DNA of 64,000 bases from Cardiocondyla obscurior (taxonomy: Eukaryota; Arthropoda; Insecta; Hymenoptera; Formicidae), in assembly GCF_019399895.1 (NCBI RefSeq), contig NC_091877.1:3038001-3102000 (forward strand), given 5' to 3'. This document shows positions 1 to 13,700 of this stretch, in pieces (within the stretch, counting starts at the first letter, position 1; every line of letters starts with the position of its first letter). The position numbers were made by a program, and so were the translations under genes. Under the pieces are notes generated by a model that searched no databases, was not told the origin of the DNA, and was given only the letters and a program-made list of their open reading frames with translations.

Positions 1-177
1 CGGGGCGAAAAGGCTGCGGCCGGCTCTCGCGTCCCCTCGCGGCTCAGCTCTCCCCGGCGGAATTTGCGCGGATCGTCCCCGTCGGATTCCCCCCGAGGGC
101 CGTCCGGTTTCACCGGGACACCCGGTACAGCGTCTCGAGACGACTCGCGTGACTTCTATTCCCCGGCGGACCACTGA
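1..177 (+). other. GC-rich block, possible 3' coding end of a gene entering from the left
   Basis: The first 177 bases are GC- and CpG-rich. Read from base 1 they stay open for 58 codons to a TGA at 175-177. The residues are rich in Ser, Arg, Pro and Gly and end in DFYSPADH. This could be the C-terminal end of a plus-strand gene that starts left of the window. The same bases are open in other frames, as expected for CpG-rich DNA, so it may equally be promoter or 5' UTR. No domain is recognisable. Confidence 0.2.
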
Positions 178-3100
178 ACTCCAACGTGAGCCCGGCAAGC
201 CGAACGCAGCCCCACGGCGCCTCTCGTGTTCCTTGCCGCTCGATGACCACGACACGTGCACCGCACGCACGAGAAACTTAATTGCGGACACGAAATAGAC
301 GAAGCTCGTATTAATACCCCGCGCGCATGAATCACGCCCACTTGGAATTCTCGCTACCTCAACAGTTACATAATTCGCACTCGGCGGAGAGAGATCGGTG
401 TGCCTTAGACGCCAATATATGCGGCGCCTAGCAGCGACGGCGGTCTTTCATTTTTCTGAAGAATTCTCTATTTTAGAATTATTGCTGGAAAATAAGTCAC
501 GTTGCTAGTTTAGTCGGATTCGATTGCGTTCATAACTAAATTTTGACATCGTAAGCTTTTATTTTTTTTTAATATACGCCGTTCACAGATCAAACTAATC
601 GACGCCACTTATTGTCTATTTCTTTCTTTCTTTCTTTCTTCTTTTGTATTTTTTTAATTTAATAAAAAGAGCTCGATTGATAAATTAATGCGCGAATATT
701 TTTTGTCATATCGTATCACAAATATTAGATATAATTAAAGACTCAATTGGCTCTACGTCTGATTCTCAACGCTCCAAGTTCGAAGAACCGCGCTCCGATC
801 AGCAATTGTTTCGCGAGCGGAAGTTTAAATATGCGAAGTCGAGTTAACTGGAGCGTTTCATTCGACTTTAACGAGCGGGGAAAAAAAAGCCGTGCTCAAT
901 ACGAGGAAGCACGAGCCTCCGTCAATGTCGCACCTTGGTGCGCACCCAGACCCAACGCGTTTTCACGATGACGGAAATCAAGCGGCGCCCATGATCATGA
1001 TCCTACCGTCATCGTTACTTCGAGATAGAGAAAGAGAGAGAGAGAAAAAAATAAAAAATAAAAAGAGGAAGAGCAGCAAAAAAGAAACGGCGTAGGACGT
1101 CCAAACGAAATTATCGGAGTTCGCCAAAGTTGAAGAACGCGGGGCGTACCAGACCCGCAGGAACAGCGACGGAACCGAAGAACAGGACCAGAAAGAGGGG
1201 ACGGCGAAGTATAGGAGGGAGATAACGGAAGGAAGAAGGGGAAATGGCGAAAGACGAAGAGAGAGGGGAAAAAAGAGAAACAGGGAAAGATAGGAAGAGG
1301 AAAGGTGTCAGTTGAGGAAATTTCCATGACGTAGCTCCTCCGCCGCCGTGCCACTTGCCATTGTCGCTAGAACATGTCACGAAGCGCGGACTAACCGAAG
1401 ACGAAAGGGATCTATGGAATTTAAAACAACTTCAGCAACTCTGGCTTCGATTGCGAAAGAAAATAGCGGGAGACGCGGTACGAATAAGGGGCCCCGGTGA
1501 GAAGCGAGAGAACCGTAGAAAGTTTCAGTCTAAAAATCGCGATGGTAATCTTCAGCAATAAAGGAAACTCGAAAAAAAGAAAAAAATATAGCTTCGTTCG
1601 CAGAGATGGAAGAAAAATTGCCTGTACCGGCAGTGCACGATTTCTGTTTATTATCCGCGCAATGAAAATGAGAATTAGAGCTCTGTTCTCGGGTTAAATT
1701 TAACTCGCGAGACGGCTGTTGTGCAGACGGTTTGTTCACCGCGTGGCATCGATCGCCGATACAAAGTCAACGCACGGCCAGTGAGTCTCGAGGAAAACCA
1801 CCTCGTTGTCAATCGATCGGGGTCACAGCGCAAACTAAATGTTCGAGCAGACGAAATAAAAAGCAGCGTTTGTTCGCCAGAGGAAACGAATAAAATAAAA
1901 AAAAAAAAAGAAAAGAAAAAAAAAGAAAATAGAAAAAGAAACCCCGCGCCGTCAACGATTTCAAAGTTTTATGTTTAATGACTAAGAACGCTAAGTAGCC
2001 TTTATTGCGTTAAATTCCATTTCATTAAAAAATAAATGGCGCCAGGAGGGTGCACGTTAGTCGCTACGTAATCGAAAAAAGCCAAACATTATTGAAATTT
2101 TAAATACCCGCGTTGCACGACGACGAAGGCCGGTTCGAAAATATATTTTTACACCGTGACCGAATTTTTCCTCGCGTAATCAACGCGCTATGCTTAAGTT
2201 ATAATTCTGCTGGGCGCTAAAAAAAAGAAAACAATTATTTTACTTTGCGCAATGATTAATGCAGAGTGTCACGCGTTATCGCGCGATTTCTCGTAAATTG
2301 AATCGACGTCTTTTCGAAGACGGTTGGACTTCCGGTCGCGCTTATCGCATCGCGATATGATGTATAAGTTACCAAAAAACAGACAGCGGTGACGCGGCGC
2401 CGGCCGTCAGGCAAAGTAAAAAAAAAAAGGGATCGGAAAGTTTTAACGAGCGAAAGAATTTTTTTTTTTTTTTTTTGCTACGTTCCCAGATAATTTGCGA
2501 TATTGCACGAATGACGCAATCCGCACATTTTCCACGCACGCTACTTTAATTCAAGGAGAACGATCGCCGACGATTCCTCTGTGAGTCGCGACTCTTTGCC
2601 GCGTTGCATTTCACGATGATTCAGAGGGGAAAACTGACTGAAAGATCGCAGAATTTTCAGCTGATCGTTATCGCGAAGTATCGAGGCAACGTTGCGTTAC
2701 GTAGTTCGCGAGAATACTTCCTTATCTCGAGACTCGAAGTCATCGATTTACCTACATTGCGTAACGTAGATGTTAAAGTTTACACTACCGAGTTTACGAC
2801 GATAAGACGAGAAATGATAATGCCAGATTCGCCCTAGAAATTAGGTGGTGTCGTCATCGTTCTAAAATAATTTCTTTACAATCAACAGGTAACCGTCGAA
2901 AAGAAAAAAAAAAAAAAAGGAGAAGAAAAATTTTCAACTACTTTTTATCTTAAAGTGAAAAATGGTTTAAAGATAGAATTTAATTGCGACACTGCCGTCG
3001 CGATCAACAATTGGGACTTATGAATAATTGATACATTTCATATATTTATTCGTTTTACATATCGGAATTAAATTTTATTGAAAAGGTTAAAGAGTGATTT

Positions 3101-4079
3101 CATCGAGCGTCGGTTCGTGCATTCTAATGAGCGCCGGTTGATTTTCATCGACTGCAAACGCGATGGAAAGGAATGCGAAATAGTCGAGGGGGAACAATGT
3201 GGCGTTAGGCCTGTCCGACGATCCGCATAAATGCGTTCACCTAATTACACAATTGCCATCTGCGCATGCAGAATGTGCGTAATCGACCGTGACGCTCCGA
3301 ATTGCGCGTATCCGTAATGAAGCGCATTACCCGGAATCAAAACCTCTCGCGTGATTCTTATCAATTTGCGGCGGCGCGAAGTTTCAATCTGCGCGCTTCG
3401 TGCGATCGTAGTTTAGTCGCGTCGCGTGGTCTTTTTATTATTCGCACGCATATTTTGTTTCATGCCGGATGCGAATAAACCGTGCAAAAGCGAGGGCGCG
3501 GAAGTAGGCTGAGGCAGACCTAACGCCGATATCGCTCGTGCAAATGTCGATGACGTTTACGTGGGCAATATTACCGCGCGACCGTGCCATGTGACGATTG
3601 TACACGCGCGATAAGAAACGCGTATATGTCAATGCCGCGAAACGTCTTGACGGTTCGTGTCACTGTCTCTCGTAATTAGCAATGGAAATTCGAACGGTGC
3701 GAGCTGCGCTGAATTTAACGGTGATTTAACGAAGCCGGAGGGGGATTTAACGAAGCCGAAAACTCGCTGCGTAAAACAGGACGGAAGTAAGGCGCTCCGC
3801 CCTGAAATGATTATCGTTTTGCCGTTTCTAAAAATATCGCCGTTTCACGTTATTCCCATCGGCGAGAAATCGATAGGATCCGGCGATACGCGGTAATCTC
3901 GTTACTTCGATAGGAGATAAGTTTCGGCACGGCTGGAAAATTGATTAATCGCGCGGCGACTTTTAATGTATCGGTCAGATTAGCGATAGAGGAGAAGTGA
4001 CGAGTTTGATGACGGATTGGCGTATAAAATTTGACGTAACGATAAGACGTTCGGCGTAACATTTGATCGATTTACTCAC
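178..4079. other. Non-coding stretch, probably intron of the minus-strand gene starting at 4130
   Basis: I found no convincing exon on either strand. The stretch holds a TTTC microsatellite (about 618-641), GA-rich purine tracts around 1020-1310, and poly-A/T runs near 1900, 2460 and 2910. A first coding exon on the minus strand ends with a good donor at 4080, so this stretch is most simply the first intron of that gene. No second exon was seen before the left edge. Confidence 0.4.
618..641. repeat. TTTC microsatellite
   Basis: About five tandem TTTC units in an AT-rich stretch. Simple repeat, no other structure. Confidence 0.85.
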
Positions 4080-4130
4080 CTGAATTCGGCCGTGCACCGG
4101 TACTCCGAGACCCTTGGTGTTGTGCGACAT
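4080..4130 (-). CDS. First coding exon of an unidentified minus-strand gene
   Basis: A minus-strand ATG at 4130 opens 17 codons (MSHNTKGLGVPVHGRIQ) and stops at a strong donor, CAG|GTGAGT, at 4080. The exon ends in phase 0. Upstream on the same strand lie about 300 bases of likely 5' UTR with a GA-rich tract, then a TATA box at 4455-4462, so promoter, leader and start codon sit in the expected order. I do not recognise the 17 residues and no second exon was found, so it must lie beyond a long first intron, probably left of the window. The support is the start-plus-donor-plus-TATA arrangement, not homology. Confidence 0.5.
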
Positions 4131-4299
4131 TCTTGAAATTGGTATCGGCGTTCTCCGGTATCGTTCTGGTCTCAGAAGACTGGCTAGCTCCGGGTATGCA
4201 AACAGACGTATATAAATATGCGTGTATAACTGTATATACTTATGTATATACGATTCCTTCCGCTCTCTTTCTCTCTCTCTCTCTATCTCCTCTTCTCTC

Positions 4300-5160
4300 T
4301 TGCTTTCCGACGCGGTTATTGCGGCGAGCGAAGAAGGCGGAGGTGCTCCGTTCCGAAATTCGAGCTCCAACAGGCGAGGGAAGCTGGCGTCGTTTGGTGT
4401 GAGTACACACGCACGTGTACGAGAATGAATGAGGAGAATTGTACCGCGTGCGCCTATTTATACGCGGCGGTGGGCGCGCGATAATGGGCTAGTGCTCGTT
4501 TCTCGGACGAGCGCGGACGTCGCACTGATCCTTCGTCCTCTTTCCACGTGAACTTCCCTCCGCAGAGATACGGCGTGGTAACGTTGAGGAAATAGCCCCG
4601 CGGGTAGGAGCAGAGCGGCAGGGAGGGTGGGGACAGTTGCTGCCAAAGCGGTGACCACAGGAGGAGAGGAATCTGCGAGGTTGATATGTCGGAGGAGCGT
4701 CGTGGAGTCTCCTTGGATGTGGCCAAATTTTTTTTTTTTTTTTTTTTTTTTCGCGAGATTAACACCCGCCGAATCCACCCCTTGTCTCCCGTGCGTCGAG
4801 GGTGAGGTGGGTGGCCAGGTCGAGACTAGGAGACAATTTTCGGCCGCAGTTCGCCAAGACTTTTTCAAACGTTGGATCCTAAGGTGTGTGTGTGGCGCGC
4901 CGGCGGATCGCGATCGGCGAAGAGACTCGCGCGGGAATGACGGTGCGCGATACGGAAAGTCGCGTCGCGGTTTCTCCGGTTCTCCCACTACTTCGGAGTG
5001 GCGGGTACCCTCTTCGTCCCTTTCGACGTGCCTGCCCCTCCCTCGGACAAGAACGCTTATAGCAACCTCCTCGTTCGACTAGATCGGCTCGGAGGCTCCC
5101 CCTCTTCGCGAAGACGTCTCGCCGAACCTCCGTCGAACCTCCGTCGCACCCCTCCGTAAT
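4300..5160. promoter_or_regulatory. CpG-rich promoter island
   Basis: CpG density is high here compared with the AT-rich DNA on both sides. Open frames of 100-175 codons occur on both strands and overlap each other, which is typical of CpG islands rather than coding sequence. A 22-base T run (about 4730-4751) interrupts it. It overlaps the TATA box and leader of the minus-strand gene. Confidence 0.5.
4455..4462 (-). promoter_or_regulatory. TATA box for the minus-strand gene at 4130
   Basis: On the minus strand the bases read TATAAATA inside a GC-rich flank. Transcription would start near 4425-4432, leaving about 300 bases of leader before the ATG at 4130. Confidence 0.45.
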
Positions 5161-6690
5161 CGGATTTTAACCACAGCTCTTTTATTTCATATTTTTATTT
5201 ATTAGACAATTTTTTCGTTTTTATACGCAATTGCTCAATCGATTCTTTAGACGTATATTTGTTTAAAACGTATAAAGAAATAAATTAAAGAAAAAAAAAA
5301 AATTAATTTATGTAATCTGTTCGGTCGATCCGTTTGGAAATAATTATGTAAACTTAAACAGAAATAAATCAGATAGGATTAACGATCGAGAGACGTGGCG
5401 ACTCATCCGTAGTCATGAAGACTGGTACAGCGTCTTTTCCGCTTTTCTTTTTTTTTTACGTCAAATTTCCTTAAAATTAAGAAACGTCCACTGCCGCGAA
5501 TTTATAACAATGCGGTAAGATTAAAAAAAAAAAAAAAAGAAAAAGTTAAAACTCCAGCGATTTTCGTAACAGTAACCCGATATTACGTTTACGATTTCGC
5601 TATCTAATATCGCAGGTAACGCGAAACTTGCTGGACGGCGCCTCGCGTACTTCTGCGTCGCATTAAAACCCTCCCGATCTTTGCCGTAACGTTTATATTA
5701 TAATTCTAGACACGTACCTACTTGCATTACGTATCGCGATAAATTAGCCTCCGGTATGTAACTTGTTCAGTATGAATGGATCGTGAACAAAGGGACTTTT
5801 CTTTTATTTCTTATTAACAAGCGGACAAATCGTTAGCGCGTCAATGGCAGTTCGTTAAAGTTTTCACCCATCACTGATCTCCCGATCGAAAGAAGTCTTT
5901 GATATCTCATAGATGCAATTCTTAGGTGCAACATTGTCTTCTCGCAAAAGTTATTTGATAATTTCGGGTGAGAAGTGACAAATAAATTATTTTTTTTTTT
6001 CTCAGCGCTGGAAGAAACCAATCGTACGTAATTAAAAAAAATCGTTATAAATTTCTACGGTGAACTTGCTCGGGTGGTCTCGATAACGAAACCCTTAATT
6101 TTATCGATAATGGCACAACAAAAGTAAGCGCCTTGTTTAATCGAGCGATGATACTAATAAAGCAGCTACTGCCCGAGGTGTCTCGGAGGCATCTTAATCT
6201 CGTCCATTTAATCTCCGTAAGCAAAATATTGATGCGCCAGCTCGTACGTCAGCAGATTCGGGCAAAATGTTGCGGTAGATAGCATCGATTGTCTGCGTTA
6301 AGCTCGAATTCTGCCGGCAAACGAACTGATAAAACTTTAACGGAAGTTGCCACTGTTGTAACCGGTTAAAGTATAACTCTCTCGAGTTTAGACGATCGAA
6401 ACTTTACGTCTCACACTTTTGCCTCGAAAGAAAAAAAAAGAGCGGAGGCTCGCGAGCGCAATATCTGATATTTTCATTTAACTGTCGTTAAAAAAACACA
6501 TGGAAAACTTTTTTAATATAGAAAATAGTCTATTTTTTTTTTCTTTTTTTTTTTTAACAAATTATACTTGAATTATTTTGAAGAACGTTCCTTCTTTTTT
6601 CAAGACACGAGCGCTCGAAGTAAGGATGCTCCCTCGGGACGCAGAAAAAAAAGCACGCGGGAATTGAACATTGAATAAAAACTACATTCG

Positions 6691-7128
6691 TTATACAGAT
6701 ATTTTCCGTTCGGTAAAACTGGATTGCGTCATCTGGGACGAAGGTAAAGGCGGTCGTTTGTCTGATTTTCCGCGTTTGGCCTGGGCAGAACGACGGTGGA
6801 GAGAGAGCCCACTATAGAAATGCGAATAGAATAGAATAGAATTTCTATCGCGAGATTTCCCGTGCCATTCAACCATATTAAGCTGGCTCGATTGATCGGG
6901 CCCGTTCGAAGGACTTCGCACGTCGGCACGGATATGTCGTTCCACACGTTGATTTTTCGTAAAACCTCCGTCGTAAATCACCAGCGCCTTACCGGTAGAT
7001 GCAACGCTATAATAACGAATGTCACCGGGCTCTTCATAAATCATGTACTTCACACGTGCGATAATGTTGGCAAACGCTCCCGGTCCTCCACCTTTCCCTC
7101 GATCGTGCCAAGTACGCGTAAAACGCAC
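6691..7128 (-). other. Unexplained open frame, possibly degraded coding sequence
   Basis: A 145-codon minus-strand frame with fairly balanced, protein-like composition in its first half (for example GGGPGAFANIIARVKYMIY). It has no ATG at its left end: the frame is closed by a TAA near 7150, and no AG acceptor lies between that stop and the first residues. A GTAAGG donor-like site occurs inside it at about 6995. It could be a relic exon or mobile-element fragment, or chance. I do not recognise the family. Confidence 0.2.
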
Positions 7129-10100
7129 AGTTGGTGCGCCGCCGTATTATGCATTTACCTCGAGGACGTCGGAATATATCGACATATCTGCCGACGAATG
7201 TAACCTTGCTCCGATATTCTTTCCTCAATTAAGCCTTGGAAAATATCACAGGCCCCCGCTTCGCGAACGTTAATTTACAAAGCGAAGTGTTTGAATTCCT
7301 CATTCACATTTCGCTTTTACTCCCTGAATTAATTAAAATCTTAAACGCGTCTATACGGCTCGCCGGTGCTGGAACCTGTTCTAAGTGTTATTAATTTTTG
7401 CAGCCTCCGTGTAATAAATTTTTCGTACCAATTTATTATCCATGTAAAGTCTATGTTTTAAATGGAAAATAAAATAATTTCCGTACAGATTGAAGAAAGA
7501 AAAGAGAGAGAGAGAGAGAGAAAAAAAAAATTAATGATATCAGAAATTTTCAAGCCTGAAATAATTTTAATTACTTTCAATTACATTAATGGTTTGATTA
7601 AAAGGATCGGGATTAAATAAATAATTCTTGTGTACTCTCTTTTTACAAGACTTGGTGCCATCCAAGTGTACCAAATCCCTGTACATATTTGCACGGGAGA
7701 TTTGTGACTGCCATAATAATTCGTATTGTCTCATCTGCGGCTAAACTTTTCGAGGTAGGGGAAGAAAGGCCGCATTACTGAAATTCGTGGCTCTTTCAAA
7801 GGAAACGACTGATTACGCTGTCGTTAATACTCTGGCGCACACACGCGCGAGCATACATGTATTTGACGAGACACATCTAATCCGAGCGGCAAGGTCCTTT
7901 AAGAGACCTCTTACACCGAGAAAAGACCAGACTCCGCGGGAACCTCTTAACCCGAGAGTACAATCCGCTTCAAAAATTACTCTAATGTTGGATCATTGTT
8001 GATCTGTGAATTTTAAAAAGAAATAAATTTTTTTATTGCATTAGAATAGTCGGAAGCCGATCCATTGTGTTCTTCTCATTTTTTTTTTTCTTTTTTTTAT
8101 CGTCGCGATTAATGATTAAATATTAAGAATTATTTGCAAGTAAATTTGAATCTGCCGGCGTGATTTTTAATGCGTTGAGCTTTCGTAAAATAAAAAAAAG
8201 GAGAAGAATATGTTTAAATCAAATTCGTGGTTGGGCGGATTAAATTTGCACTCGTCGGAAACGTCGCAACAGATCGAATATGTCGAAATAGGAAACGCAT
8301 ACACGCTTATTTCTGCTTGAGCTTGCTCGCGATCGTAACAATGGATCCATGTGCTCAAAACTTCTCGCGCTGTAACATGAATCTCACATATGTTCGGTCT
8401 GAAATATGTTACATCAAAAATATGATGAAAGAAAAAAAGACTAACGTAAGGTACAGTGTAACGCCAGAAAAAAAGAACGAATATTTACCGCGAAAGAAAA
8501 AGCTTGCATTCAATTCTACAATTTTTTCTCGACAATTCTACAACAAATATATATATATATATAATAATAATGATTATGAACATAAATTTAATTTCTTCAC
8601 CACAAATTTGAAAAGAATTACCGTCAATTCTAATCTTTAGTTTCCAGAGAAGATTTTCAGGATGCGCGTTCGTTCGAAAAAATTCTCAGTGACGTTAATA
8701 AAAATAAAAATAAAAAAAAAAGAAAGAAATAGTAAAAATTCTTACGTTAGAATTACGTCGCGTTGGTTTTCCTTTTATCACACGCGGATGCAGATTTATT
8801 TTAGCATTTGGTTTTACATTACCGCCGATAAGGAATCACTGTGCGCACCGCGGGCGTCGCGGTGGAAAGCGACGGAGATTAGCGACGGCGCTATTGGATC
8901 TTGGGGGAGCAAGAATGTAAAACGAGCCGCCGTCTTGCCCTCCCATGGTGATCCATTTGGTACGTAAGGTAAAGCAAAGTAAGCTGAGTAGGGTCGATCA
9001 GTCGTAGTAACTTTCCATCATCATAAATTACTGGCCGACAGCTTCGTCCTTAACTTCCCGCGATATCCGACGTCGGTTCGTTGCCACCGCCTCGCCAATA
9101 ATGCACATGCGACTCGCATTTGCACACGCATCGCGATATGTAACGTTAATAACACGGCGAACGATTGCGACAGATTGAATGTCGCCCACGTGACGATGGA
9201 AAAAGGACGTTGCGTTTTAAATGATAATTCTTATGAGCGAAGCGGTCATGAAAAGATAAGGCGCATTCTTTGCGCGCGTTGCTTCTCTACCGATAAGGCC
9301 ATTTACGCCGCGGCGAGCTGTTTCGTAAGCTCGTTTTTGCTAAACGCGTCGCGCTAAGGCCTCTTTTTCGTAGTCCAACACGACTTCGCTTCACTTGGAA
9401 ATTAATTTTCCGCGTAATACAGTATATATTTGTGCTAATTTATTAGTAGGAATTAATGTTGCGCTTTCGTCGTTTGATACGTGAACGGAAAGTAAAAAAG
9501 CATGGAGTTAAGAACGAAAAATATGAATAATTATACTTTTAACTACCACGGTTCTGGCTATCTTATTTTTAATTGTAAAACCGTAAAAAGTCGTAAGTGG
9601 AAAAGTTATTTTCGTGATTATCTTTAAAACTAAATTGTTCCGACTTCATAAATAGATAAGCGATATTAAAAAAAATTACTCCCGCTTTTTTTCATTATTG
9701 TAAGTTTGCCGTTTCTCTTAATGGAGAGTAAGAGAAAACAAAAAATTTATTTTTTGATTATCAAATTTTATACGTGACGTCAATTAAATCGACGACTCAA
9801 GCCTGCTCTTCGTAGTTTTTTGCGGTCACGTGCGAAAATCGCCGTATCATTCAAATTACCATATATTGCTTGCGTAATAAAGATAATTGCAGTCACTATG
9901 CAGAATAACATACTCGCTAGTCACTTCGTTGCATATTTTTAACTTCTATTTTACTTTCCACATCTTTCTTTTTACGCTTTTCCATTTGATTCTATGACGC
10001 TTACGAAGAACTTATCGACGTAACAGGCGAAAGCCTTATACTTCAAATACAAACTCGGATCAGTAATATTTAATTCACACGTACATATATTAAATTGATA

Positions 10101-10482
10101 CACGGAGAGTTTGGAAAGATCAGCTGCATTAATGAAACTATAATATTAAAATACCTCGTCTTAAATTACTTTTTATTTTTATTTTTTTTTTTATTTAATC
10201 GAAAACGGTTCTTGTCATGTGAGGACTGTAATAGAATGTTAATTGTAGTAACAGTTTACTTTATTCATTTAGTAACGGAATCGTTGGTGCGTGTGTGCAG
10301 CAGGGCAGAAAAACGAACTCGTTTCCAAAGCTCCTCGCATAAACCTTTCGGCCGCGCTATTTCGCGCGACGCGCCAGGACTAATGTCACGTGGCACTTGT
10401 AGCCCGTTCACAATCTGGTTTTTAGATGCCGCACGCGGCTACGAAACCGAGCTACCTACAAGACGACGGCAACCGACTGTGT

Positions 10483-10506
10483 TTCCAATGGAAATTTCCA
10501 TTGGAA
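10483..10506. repeat. 24-bp perfect palindrome
   Basis: TTCCAATGGAAA followed directly by its exact reverse complement, with no spacer. It contains two inverted CCAAT-like cores. It lies in gene-poor DNA with a locally raised GC content (10340-10620). Its function is unknown. Confidence 0.9.
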
Positions 10507-10685
10507 GTTAGCATGCCGCGCACACGGCGCGACCGTACAGTCAACCATAAAAGCGGATGCTTTCCCCCTATTGCCCGTCTATTTAAAACGGCCGTGACGG
10601 TGCTTTCTCTATTGGGTTCACCGTAAACTTAAACGTCTATGCCAAAAATTCTAGTAGGCACGTTTCCATTATCGTTACTTTATGT

Positions 10686-10720
10686 CTTCTTTCTTTCTTT
10701 CTTTCTTTTTTTTTTTTTTT
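10686..10720. repeat. TTTC/poly-T microsatellite
   Basis: Tandem TTTC units run into a T tract in intergenic DNA. Confidence 0.8.
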
Positions 10721-13700
10721 TGCTGGCTATATTTACGTTAATTTTTCGATGAGCTTGCACTGTTATCTTTCTCATGAATAATGGAAACAGCGATACGATT
10801 AACCATTTCGTAAACCGCAAAACTTTTATATGAAAAAAAAAAAAAAAGAAAAGAAAAAAATAGTGCAGCTCCGATTCGACATATGAAAAATTTACCCAGG
10901 CGTTTCTTTGCTTTTCAGACGTGGTTCGCCATCGTAATTGATTTGACAAATAGCCTTGTATTAAAAAAAGCTAAACTTTCAGATTTATAATGTGTGCACT
11001 TCAAACATTTGCATAATTGCACAATGGAAGTTGATCAATGATTCATTAATTGTTTCGTCACGGTACCTCTGTACATTGCGCTGATGAGCACGGTTTTCCT
11101 ATTACCGGAATATTTACGGAATAATGAATGAAATGGCTCGGTGATATATTACGTATTATAACATTGCTAATTATACATACGAAAATTGCATCATATTGGC
11201 AAATAATTCCACGCGGTCATAAATACATTTTTTTTTTAAGAAAACACTTGATTTTATTGTATTGAGAATTGATTCAACTACTTTTACAATTCAAAATTTC
11301 GTTGTATAGCCTGATATTTTTATTAAATGCATGTTTTATCAGTGATAGATTACGGACACGAGGTTTATCACCAAGTCCTAAATGATAAAAACAGACCTAG
11401 ATGACAGCACTGGCATTACCGGCGACTGTTTTAAAAATTATTAATTAAAAAATATTAATATAATTGACGAACAAATTTACATACTACAATTGTATTTAGT
11501 TGTTTAACTAAAAAAATGAAAAAAATATGCATATATATTTAAATTGGATGGAATTAAATTTGAATTATTTTCAAAGCGAAATTCACAGCAGCCGAATAAT
11601 AAGCCAAAAATTCATCCGACTGGTTTGTTTTAAACCGCAAAAAGATCACGAGAGACTTCAAGGAAAGTTGGCGAGATTCAAAGAAACAACGACTAAACTA
11701 TTCATCAATTTATTCGTGTGCAACTCAGCCACAAGGGAAAGACGCGCCGATCGATTTCATTATTCAACGAGAGGACAGATCACGAAATCGATTTTACATA
11801 TGTATGAATCGAATAAGAGCTAAATAGTTTTAGTTCTAAAAATTCGCAGTTCTCCAACTGTAGCGCGCGGCGGCGAACGTGCTATCACGCAATGAACTTT
11901 CGATCTTATTCAGAGTCCAACAATCTCGATGAACATACATAATTCAGACAATTTATATACGAAAAAAATCCCGAGTATTTTATTTTGACATTTTGACCGC
12001 CTCGCGCGTATTTCATTAGAGTAAAATGATAAAATAGTACAGAATATTCCAATAAAAATAAAGATCGGAAATGCGCTTTGTAATTCTGTCTGAATATACC
12101 TTTTCCTGTTGGACCTCCTCTAAGGAGAAAGGCGATCGTACGTGTCCAGCAGAAAAAGCAGCTCTCAGCAAATTTTTTTTTTATTAAAAAAAATCTTTTT
12201 TTATTAAATCTTGCCCTCTTTGCTGAATTTAAGCAAGAAACCGATAATCTGTTAACCGCTCACCGAGCAGCTTTTTCCGCCGAATACAGTCACGGTCGAC
12301 AGAAGTGAAGTTAACGATCTAAAATTAGAAATCTCTAATAACGCTGAACTTTGAATGATCCCTTGCCTTTGATTTCCGCGATTAATCGATTGCGTGATAG
12401 AACGCTCACGCTGCCGGCGCTGCATCTGAATGTGCTTTGTAAATTTCCTTAAACGCTAGCCATTAGTAAAAAGGCAGACCCGATTTTGATTTTTTGCACC
12501 TCGGTCCCCGATCTACCGTCGGAGAAAATTCGCTTGGACGAACGACTCGCTGGCAACCGGACCGTCTAAAAAAAATGCGTATCGCAATCGCGCGTATTCG
12601 TCGTTCATTGAAATCTTTCGATCGCTACTTATCTCGTACGTAGAAGCGCACAATGAGTCCCGCCGAACCCGTTACTCTCGGCTCGTGTCTTCGAGCGCAA
12701 TTTTGTATATTGCGCAAATAACAACCGGTTCTTAAAAGAAAGGAATTAATTTACTTGAAACTATCTTGAATTTATATAATTTCTTCGAAAGAATGAAAGA
12801 AAAAAAAAAATGTATATACATATATATATTTACAATAATTTTCTTTTTCTTTTAAATACACGCGAATTAATTAATTATGTTTCCTCGCCTCAACGACACT
12901 TTGAATAAATAAACGAGATTTCGATTTACATTTATGGACTTGGGAGGACTCTCAGGATGCAGTTGAATGCGAAAGCACTTTTCGTCATTCACGTGCATCC
13001 GAGGTCGAGCCAAGAGTCTTGGAATCGGCGCGAATACTAGACAACTGCAAGGAGAATTGGACAACCGTCACACACTCACATTTTAATCTTTATTGTAATA
13101 GACTGCATTGAATTTTTCATCGCACACTTTTTACCTTCTTGTTCTTCTTCATTTAACAAAAAGTGTCGCATATGCGAAAAGATCGAATCTCTTTAGTAAC
13201 GACTGTCACTCCATCCTTTCACGCTTCATCCTTCCTTCTCTCTTTTCTGTTTCATTCTTTTCGCTCATTTTTTTTTTTTTTGTTCACTCTCCCTTTTTTT
13301 TTCCACACGTGTTGTAAGAGAAGTTTCATCGTTTCGCATGCTAGTCGAGGCATATAACAAAATTCGATATAGACTACAACAATAATAACGTTTTTACTAC
13401 ACACTCTTTTCACACACGCACATCCAATCACGCGGTCTCACGCATCCCTTGCTGCACGTTGCCGGTCAGATACATACAGTTCGTGGATTTCGAGATATTC
13501 GCGGCATCGGCGATTTTTACCGGCGATGCGACGAGCATCGCATTCGGCACAGTCCATCACGTTGCATTTATCCTTTTGTCTCTCTCTCTTTTTTTTTTTT
13601 TTTTTCCTTCTCCGTTCTCATCCTTTTTTTTCGATATTTAATATATTTATACAGTATCTTACAATCCCTCTGCGTATCTTTTCTCTCTTCTCGTGTCTCA

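Noticed and set aside
4458..5082. Overlapping long frames on both strands (plus 4627-5082 and minus 4458-4988)
   Set aside because: Both include the poly-T run and lie in a CpG island; mutually overlapping frames are a composition effect.
8227..8640. 137-codon plus-strand open frame
   Set aside because: Lys/Asn-rich, contains a TA microsatellite; composition effect.
10095..10511. 138-codon plus-strand open frame
   Set aside because: Includes a T run read as poly-Phe/Leu and overlaps the palindrome; no gene-like features.
12100..12300. Imperfect inverted repeat (GCAGAAAAAGCAGCTC against GAGCAGCTTTTTCCGC)
   Set aside because: Arms match only partly and asymmetrically, with poly-A/T between; weak evidence for structure.
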